NCBI GenBank assembly: GCA_037127915.1
Contig: JBAXXL010000002.1
Span: 1-64,000, forward strand
DNA: 64,000 nucleotides
Direction of reading: 5' to 3'
Source: JBAXXL01 sp037127915
GTDB taxonomy: Bacteria; Bacteroidota; Ignavibacteria; Kapaibacteriales; UBA2268
Below, in pieces: positions 58,112 to 64,000 of this stretch. The notes below the pieces were generated by a model, which saw nothing but the letters and a program-made list of their open reading frames with translations, was not told where the DNA came from and did not search any database. How positions within the stretch are numbered: the first letter of the stretch is position 1; every line of letters starts with the position of its first letter. Made by a program: the position numbers and the translations under genes.

Positions 58112-59836
58112 TTATTTATTTAATATTTCTTTCAAATCTATAACTACCATTGATTTATTTTGTTTATCGTAAAGTTTTGTACTTATCAAAATAGCTTTGT
58201 TCGAAGCTTTTATTTTTGCTACAACCTTATCATTTTTATCTAGAATGTAGGAATCTGTGGAATTACCAACAAATTTGTAATTATTCTGTTCTAAATAGTT
58301 AAAATAGCAGACTTGGTTATCCAATTGATGAATAACTTCCAATCGATCATTAATTTGGATGACTATTTGCTTGTTAGTTAATATGCAATGATTATTAGAA
58401 TTGCTATCGTTTAAGCAAATTAATACAGAATCTTTTAGAATATAAGAATTTTTAGAAATGAAACTATCTAGAAGACCTAAATTATCTGTATTTATCAATT
58501 CTTCATTTAATAATTCGCCATTGTTGATCGAATATTTTGAGATTTTGTAGTTTGAAATTAATATCAAAGTATTATTTATTAATTTATATACACTAACAGG
58601 GTATTTATTGTCTTTAAGTGATTGATAATATAATTTATTTCCAGTATTTTTATCGAATCCTGCAATGAATGGTTGTCCATATATTATATTATGATGTCGA
58701 GTAGCAGAAAAAGCGTACCCTAAATTTATTAAACATAGAACTCTATCATTAATAAATATTTTGGATTTACTTATTTCATCTTCCGGCAAATTGTATTCCC
58801 AAAGTACTTTTCCCGAGGTATCCAATTTCACAATATTTTGTTTTGAGGCCCAGTAAATATTATGATTATCAATAATAACATTTGAAACTATATCACAAAT
58901 TATGGAATAATATGATGGATTCTCTACCTTAGAAACGACCAGATCAGAAGTATATGGGGAATATAGAAAATTTCGAGAATTAATACCTGAACCGACACCA
59001 CTTACAGCTGACGGAATATCATATTTAATTGTTTTTTTCACACCGGTTATTGCTTTATAACCCCATCCCGCGCCTGTATTTGAATTAACAGAATATAAAC
59101 CATCCGCAACGATTAATTTTGTGAAATCATTTAATTTTAATATTTCATTACAGCCATAAGTCATGTTTACAAAGCGATCCCATCCTGTTCCATTTTTCAA
59201 GTTATAAGTATGAAATCCATCTGCAATTAACATAGCTACCGAATCATTTAATCGTAAAGCACCTTGATTCCCATTTATCAAACTTATTTCGCGATCCCAA
59301 ATAGATTTCCCATTATTTAAATCAATGCCATTTATTATTTGCTTATTGTCATACCATTTTGAATATTTAAATCCTATCAAATTTGCATTTACAACGTGAA
59401 ATATATCAATTGTACTACTCCACATCTTAGTTCCATTTTCAGAGTTTAAATAACTTACATCATTATCGTGAACTCTGAGAATTAAGCTGTCTTGTTGGAA
59501 AAGCTCATAATACTTAGAATCTAAAGACTTATTCCATTTACAATTTTGAAGTGACAAATCATATTGATATAATTTAGCGATTTTATTAGGATGTTGTCCT
59601 TTGTGAATTCTTCGTGTTTGAACCGTGATATTCCGCTTTGTTGTATCAATATAAAAATCATAGATATGATCCTGGAAAATTAATTCATCTGCAAGGATGT
59701 CACTTTTAGTTAAAAGATTTTTCCCAATTATTCTATTCTTGTTCAGAATATTGTTTGGAGTTGAACAGGAATAAAATAATGATAAAGTAATACTTAATAT
59801 CATTATTGCGAATAATCTAAAACTGTACTTTCTCAT
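58112..59836 (-). CDS. Propeller lipoprotein, paralogue A
   Basis: About 574 residues from ATG 59836, with GGA 9 bases before; an ATG four codons upstream is possible. The lipobox is SLFYSCSTP. The mature part repeats PQQ-like blades with the pattern NGKSIWDREI, NGTKMWSSTI, GKVLWEYNLP and GNKLYYQSL, and ends in a strand with KNKSMVVIDLKEIL-like sequence. It is close in layout and sequence to the next gene upstream (start of both: CSTPN/Y, then IGKNLLTKSDI / IGRNLITKADI). The two are likely a tandem duplication. Role unknown. Confidence 0.75.
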   Translation of the reverse strand: MRKYSFRLFAIMILSITLSLFYSCSTPNNILNKNRIIGKNLLTKSDILADELIFQDHIYDFYIDTTKRNITVQTRRIHKGQHPNKIAKLYQYDLSLQNCKWNKSLDSKYYELFQQDSLILRVHDNDVSYLNSENGTKMWSSTIDIFHVVNANLIGFKYSKWYDNKQIINGIDLNNGKSIWDREISLINGNQGALRLNDSVAMLIADGFHTYNLKNGTGWDRFVNMTYGCNEILKLNDFTKLIVADGLYSVNSNTGAGWGYKAITGVKKTIKYDIPSAVSGVGSGINSRNFLYSPYTSDLVVSKVENPSYYSIICDIVSNVIIDNHNIYWASKQNIVKLDTSGKVLWEYNLPEDEISKSKIFINDRVLCLINLGYAFSATRHHNIIYGQPFIAGFDKNTGNKLYYQSLKDNKYPVSVYKLINNTLILISNYKISKYSINNGELLNEELINTDNLGLLDSFISKNSYILKDSVLICLNDSNSNNHCILTNKQIVIQINDRLEVIHQLDNQVCYFNYLEQNNYKFVGNSTDSYILDKNDKVVAKIKASNKAILISTKLYDKQNKSMVVIDLKEILNK

Positions 59837-59939
59837 TGTGTATTCCATTAAAAAAACGAATCATGTGCTTTACTTTGAAGGCTTTTCGTAATAGCCTCGG
59901 TGTGTTTGAATAGTTTCAGGTTAACACTTATTAAACAAA

Positions 59940-61499
59940 TCATTTTAGTAATATATCTTTCAAATCAACAATAACCATGGCATTTTCCTTACAGTCGTAT
60001 AGTTTAGAACCTATAAAAACGGCATTCCTGGAAACACTTATATTTGCAACTACTTTACCATTTTTATCAAGAATATATGATTCATTCAAGGATCCAATAA
60101 ATTTATAACCATCTTTTACCAAATATGTTATATATGGAATAAAATCGTCAAGTTGTTTAACCACTTCAAATTTGTCATTTATTGCTATTATCTTATCCTT
60201 CTTTGTAAGTAAATATAAATTCAATGAGTCAATTTCTTCTAATGTTTTGAATGTTGAATCTTGTTTAATATATAAGTGTTTAGTTACAAATCTTTTCAGA
60301 TAACCCAAGGAATCAGTATCTATTATTTTCTCTTGTTCTAAGGAGCCATCTGTCAGTGAATATTTTGAAATTCTGGTATTAGAAATTGTCAACAAATCCT
60401 GATTCTTAATATAATAGTCATTTATCGTGCTTTTGTTGTCGTTCAATTCACTTAAAAATACTTTTTGCCCTGAATTTTGATTAAATGCGGCTACGAATGG
60501 ATGTCCAAAATCAGTAAACTTGTTATTGTAATATGCATAACCGAAATTAACCATATAAACTAGGCTATCTATCAAGAAAATATCCGATTTACTTGCCTTA
60601 TCTATCGGGAAATCATATTCCCATTGAATTTGCCCTTCGTGATTAAGTTTTACAATTTTTTGTTTTGCCGCCCAATATATGCTCGTGCTGTCAATCCAAG
60701 TATTTGAAACTATTCCATGATACAAATCATATCCGGTAGTGTATATAAATGCTCCTGTAAACATTCCAACCGCAACTCCTGCGGCATTCATTGCAATAGT
60801 TCCAGCGTAATCTTTCTTTCCGGTCAGTGCCTTGAAATCCCAACCACCTCCAGTTTTAAGATTTATGGAATGCAAACCTTCAGCGACAACAATCCTAACG
60901 GAATCGTTTAAAGGTGTTATATCATTCCAACCATAGTCCGAATCTATAACTCTTTCCCATAGTGGCTTTCCATTATTTAAATCAACTCCTCCAATTATAT
61001 CTCTATTCTTACCGTTTTGTATGAATCCGAATCCAATTTTCCTTTTAAAATCAGTAAATATCAGTTGATTATTAATGCTCCATTTATTCCCGCCAGTTCG
61101 ATAAAACAAACAAGAGCTAGTGTTGCCTTTGGTTTGTATAATCATATTATTTTTCTGATATATGGTACTGGTTTGATAGTTGATATTCATTGACCATTTT
61201 GCTGAATCGTTATTCAAATTGAATAAAACTATATGGCCCTTATTATCTAACCACCTTTTGTTTGAACTAACACCGCGAATTTGGACTGTTAATGAATTTG
61301 TTGTTGTATCAACATAAAAGTTGTCAATTCTGTCTTCGAAATAAGATAAGTCAGCCTGGATATCAGCTTTAGTTATTAGATTTCTACCGATTGATTTTCT
61401 TTCATTAGTAATTATATATGGAGTTGAACATGAATATAATAATGATAAAGTTATACTTAATATCATTATAGCCATAAATTTAAGAAGTTTGTTTTTCAT
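59940..61499 (-). CDS. Propeller lipoprotein, paralogue B
   Basis: 519 residues. Lipobox SLLYSCSTPY. Blades show NNGKPLWERVI, GQIQWEYDFP and GQKVFLSELN. A hydrophobic insert (GTIAMNAAGVAVGMFTGAF) replaces part of a blade and is not seen in that form in paralogue A. The end (CKENAMVIVDLKDILLK) matches paralogue A. It follows the 177-residue protein by 10 bases and precedes paralogue A by about 100 bases. Identical ends, and divergent middles, are consistent with an older duplication. Confidence 0.75.
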   Translation of the reverse strand: MKNKLLKFMAIMILSITLSLLYSCSTPYIITNERKSIGRNLITKADIQADLSYFEDRIDNFYVDTTTNSLTVQIRGVSSNKRWLDNKGHIVLFNLNNDSAKWSMNINYQTSTIYQKNNMIIQTKGNTSSCLFYRTGGNKWSINNQLIFTDFKRKIGFGFIQNGKNRDIIGGVDLNNGKPLWERVIDSDYGWNDITPLNDSVRIVVAEGLHSINLKTGGGWDFKALTGKKDYAGTIAMNAAGVAVGMFTGAFIYTTGYDLYHGIVSNTWIDSTSIYWAAKQKIVKLNHEGQIQWEYDFPIDKASKSDIFLIDSLVYMVNFGYAYYNNKFTDFGHPFVAAFNQNSGQKVFLSELNDNKSTINDYYIKNQDLLTISNTRISKYSLTDGSLEQEKIIDTDSLGYLKRFVTKHLYIKQDSTFKTLEEIDSLNLYLLTKKDKIIAINDKFEVVKQLDDFIPYITYLVKDGYKFIGSLNESYILDKNGKVVANISVSRNAVFIGSKLYDCKENAMVIVDLKDILLK

Positions 61500-61508
61500 A
61501 ATAAACTC

Positions 61509-62042
61509 TTACTTTTTTGAATGGAAATAATAAGTTTTCCACTTTGGAATCATTATACCAACAACATATCCAACTCCTGCTCCAATCAGAGCGTTTCCGA
61601 TTATTGGGCCACACTTGTCATAATTATAAGGACTATTATCTTGGTTTCCGAACAGTAAAGTGTATGATTGAAAAGCAAAAAAGCCTAATACAGCTCCTTT
61701 AAAACCGTAATTGCCTTCTATTACGCGCATACGGTTTAAGTCCGTCAGGGCAATCGATTCTTGCAATCTCTTATTTATATTATAATATGAAATACTATCC
61801 ATGGTAATATTCAAATTGGAACAAGGATATTCACCAGAATCTTTCATGGTAAGAAATGCACTTTGGTAATGCAATTCTTTGGGCATTGTAAATTTATTTT
61901 CTTGTGATTGTGCGGTTATCGGAATAAATATTATTAAGAATATCCAAATATTTTTTATTATATCTAGCTGAACGAGCGAATGTTTAACGATTGTAAAAAT
62001 TGAACTGAAGCCCGATACCCTAAAATGATTTATTCTTTTCAT
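61509..62042 (-). CDS. Small membrane protein, Gly-rich C-terminus
   Basis: About 177 residues from ATG 62042, with AAGGAAAG 6 bases before it; a start at 62087 is less likely. A hydrophobic segment (about 30-46, WIFLIIFIPITA) is followed by a Cys-containing linker and a C-terminal region with GFKGAVLGFFAFQSYTLLFG and IIGNALIGAGVGYVVGIMIP, glycine-zipper-like helices. No family is recognised. It is the first gene before the propeller lipoproteins and may share their transcript. Confidence 0.6.
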   Translation of the reverse strand: MKRINHFRVSGFSSIFTIVKHSLVQLDIIKNIWIFLIIFIPITAQSQENKFTMPKELHYQSAFLTMKDSGEYPCSNLNITMDSISYYNINKRLQESIALTDLNRMRVIEGNYGFKGAVLGFFAFQSYTLLFGNQDNSPYNYDKCGPIIGNALIGAGVGYVVGIMIPKWKTYYFHSKK

Positions 62043-62189
62043 AATACTTTCCTTAATGAAAAAATAATTTTGAAAATTATCTTTCATTTTGCCATTAACT
62101 AATAAATTTTCAAAATTAATTTTAAACCCTAAAACAAAAATAAGAAATAAACTTTGTTTATTTCTTATTTTTTACATTATTTTTTGAGT

Positions 62190-62993
62190 TTAGCCTATTT
62201 TTATTGCTGTCATAGAAAGCGACCCGGCAACAATTTTGTCATTAAATACTTTAATTGGTTCATCTGCTTCTTTTAAAGCCAAAGCATATAGCAGTGGAAT
62301 ATAGTGCTCCGGTGTAGGAATTGAAAGCTTGAACCGGCGACCACGAGATTGATAATCTATAAGTGATTGATGGTCGCCTGAAATTATAAATTCTTTCATT
62401 TGATTATTAGCTTCCAGTGCCCAATCATATCCGTATTCGGGTTCATCCATCATTTCCCAAGCAACAAGACCCAGATTATGAACCATATTACCGCTTCCGA
62501 TTATCAGCACTCCTTTTTCGCGGAGGGGTGCTAGTTCTTTAGCCAAATCATAATGGTATTGCGGACTTTGGAAATGATCCATACTCAATTGAACGACCGG
62601 AACATCGGCTTCGGGATATAAGTGCTTCACAACGCTCCAGCAACCGTGGTCTAAGCCCCACTTGTCATCCAAACCTACATCGGCTTTGGTTATAAGGTTC
62701 TTGACCTCACCAGCTAATTCTGGGCTTCCGGGGGCGGGATATTGCACAGCATATAATTGCGTAGGGAAACCACCGAAATCGTGAATTGTTCTAGGGTGTT
62801 CCATTGCTGTAACGAAGGTTCCTCTCGTTTCCCAATGAGCTGAAATACATAAAATAGCTTTAGGTTTGGGAAACTCTTTCGCGATATTTCTAAATCCTTC
62901 TACAAATTCATTTTCTTCGATGGCATTCATCGGAGAGCCGTGTCCTAAAAATAGGACAGGGAGTTTTTCTAAGTTGTTTTGCATATTGTTCAT
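62190..62993 (-). CDS. YgiD-type extradiol dioxygenase (LigB fold)
   Basis: About 267 residues; I chose the ATG of MNNMQNN (62993) because the upstream part of the frame overlaps the next gene. The LigB/DODA fold is clear: PVLFLGHGSPMNAI, CISAHWET, DFGGFP, GLDHGCWSVVKHLYP, VQLSMDHFQSPQYHYDL, GSGNMVHNLG, and HYIPLLYAL. His residues in HGSP, SAHWE, and the GNMVHN region match the zinc/iron site of 4,5-DOPA extradiol dioxygenase-like proteins (YgiD). The natural substrate here is unknown. Confidence 0.9.
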   Translation of the reverse strand: MNNMQNNLEKLPVLFLGHGSPMNAIEENEFVEGFRNIAKEFPKPKAILCISAHWETRGTFVTAMEHPRTIHDFGGFPTQLYAVQYPAPGSPELAGEVKNLITKADVGLDDKWGLDHGCWSVVKHLYPEADVPVVQLSMDHFQSPQYHYDLAKELAPLREKGVLIIGSGNMVHNLGLVAWEMMDEPEYGYDWALEANNQMKEFIISGDHQSLIDYQSRGRRFKLSIPTPEHYIPLLYALALKEADEPIKVFNDKIVAGSLSMTAIKIG

Positions 62994-63027
62994 TTTTATT
63001 ATTCTGATAATACCTTTAAATGTTAAT

Positions 63028-63990
63028 CTAAGACATCCATGCATCAAGACGAATTACTTTTATTCTTTTCTTATCCAATAAAATTAATTTTATTTGTGGG
63101 CCGTCTGGCCATCCATCTGTTTTATAATAAAAGAAACCGATATTTTGGTAGAATAGGAGTACGTCTCCTAAATGATTTATTCGCGTATAATCCTCGATTG
63201 TAACCTTCAATTCAGGTTCTTTATTAAAATCAATTTCTTGAATGCTGTTATATTCATTTCTCAGCGTAATAATAGTGTTTACCCTATCGGAAAATCCACG
63301 ACCTCCACTCAAATAGCTACATAATTCTGCACTTCTTTTTCCATTTTCGACATTGTCAAGGTGAAAGTCTAATTTTTCTTTCGAGAAATTCTTACTTTTT
63401 ATTGCTTGAAGACCCAATTGTAAAGTACGGCACTTAAAGTGACAATAACCTAATATATCCTTGTTCCTTAAAATATCAAAGAATCTATGAAAGCCATTAT
63501 GATTTTTTAGTTTTTGGATTGCTGAACTCCAAAATAAATACTCACGAAGTAGAAGTGTTTCAGTTGGTTTATAATTTTGTAAAGTTAGTTTATATAAACA
63601 ATAGTCATAACCAAAAGAGTAATAATTATATTGTTTGATATATTCAAAGTTATTTTCAATTGCCAAGTTTCTAATATTCGAATAATGATCATTTAAAACT
63701 GAATATAAACTTCGACCTATTACACTATCTTTTATATACTTATCAGCATCAAGAAGTAACCACAAATATTTTGAATTTTCTGAAGTAATGTTACTCAGAA
63801 TTTTTTTATATAATATTGTATCCACCGAGAATATTTGATTATCGTTCCAATTAATTACAATATTCATAGCTGAATCTAATCCGTATTGATCAATGCAATT
63901 TGTGATATCTTGGGTAGAAATTTTCTTAAATTGTGCATTAGCATTAGTATGCAGTAGCATTGCTAAAAATATAAGGATGATGGTTTTCAT
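63028..63990 (-). CDS. Exported protein of unknown function
   Basis: 320 residues. Signal peptide (cleavage after NANAQ). The mature part is helical, with ENSKYLWLLLDADKYIKDSVI, NIRNLAIENNFEYIKQYNYYSFGYDYCLYKL (parts) and an all-helical C-terminal region ending in a strand segment FYYKTDGWPDGPQIKLILLDKKRI. I recognise no domain. The upstream region is outside the window. Confidence 0.6.
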   Translation of the reverse strand: MKTIILIFLAMLLHTNANAQFKKISTQDITNCIDQYGLDSAMNIVINWNDNQIFSVDTILYKKILSNITSENSKYLWLLLDADKYIKDSVIGRSLYSVLNDHYSNIRNLAIENNFEYIKQYNYYSFGYDYCLYKLTLQNYKPTETLLLREYLFWSSAIQKLKNHNGFHRFFDILRNKDILGYCHFKCRTLQLGLQAIKSKNFSKEKLDFHLDNVENGKRSAELCSYLSGGRGFSDRVNTIITLRNEYNSIQEIDFNKEPELKVTIEDYTRINHLGDVLLFYQNIGFFYYKTDGWPDGPQIKLILLDKKRIKVIRLDAWMS

Positions 63991-64000
63991 AAATATTATT

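Overview
The window looks like chromosome from a low-GC, Gram-negative member of the Bacteroidota/Chlorobiota/Ignavibacteriota group (an Ignavibacteria- or Kapabacteria-like lineage would fit; this is inference). The evidence is several secreted proteins with type IX secretion (T9SS) C-terminal sorting domains, lipoproteins with a Cys directly after a hydrophobic stretch, OmpA and TonB-receptor outer-membrane proteins, WG-repeat and YCF48-like repeat proteins, and a bS21 gene with an unusually strong Shine-Dalgarno. HydF hints at anaerobic hydrogen metabolism. I see no rRNA, insertion sequence, prophage or CRISPR array.

Layout. 1-8.4 kb: tail of a T9SS protein, an amino-acid permease, two small heat-shock proteins, an OmpA protein, a WG-repeat lipoprotein and a YCF48-repeat T9SS protein. 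9.2-11.7 kb: small secreted proteins. 11.7-20.3 kb: three tandem paralogous giant surface proteins built from 17-residue head repeats, two ending in a peptidase-S74 chaperone domain and one in a different module. 20.9-26.6 kb: a lipoprotein, a DMT exporter, infC with no AUG start, and an XRE-pentapeptide regulator with an ABC-2 exporter. 27-31.8 kb: small proteins, then a coupled SRPBCC / SDR-DUF2867 / tocopherol-cyclase-family operon. 32.2-36.6 kb: the most interesting locus, an ECF-type importer with T and both ATPase domains in one chain, its S component, a queuosine-salvage (Qng1/DUF2419) protein and an unknown membrane protein. 36.8-39.8 kb: PIN-like protein, an unknown HTH protein and a four-helix-bundle protein. 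40-47 kb: housekeeping (HydF, FmdB, beta-propeller lipoprotein, tRNA-Val, tRNA-Leu, AlkD-like, RodZ-like, DUF2279, CarD-like, bS21). 47-56 kb: TonB receptor, RCC1/Fn3 T9SS protein, carboxyltransferase-like protein without a biotinyl lysine, PEMT/ICMT-like methyltransferase, DUF2807 lipoprotein. 56.2-64 kb: a leftward cluster of exported proteins with two paralogous propeller lipoproteins, and a YgiD-type dioxygenase.

A second theme is short palindromic repeats. Gaps are full of hairpins whose stems differ in sequence but stay complementary while their flanks are conserved. Two such palindromes sit in frame inside the T9SS sorting domain of the RCC1 protein.

All functions are read from motifs and family knowledge; no database search was run. 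Many genes have alternative starts; where an upstream TTG extension looked unlikely I chose the internal ATG and say so.
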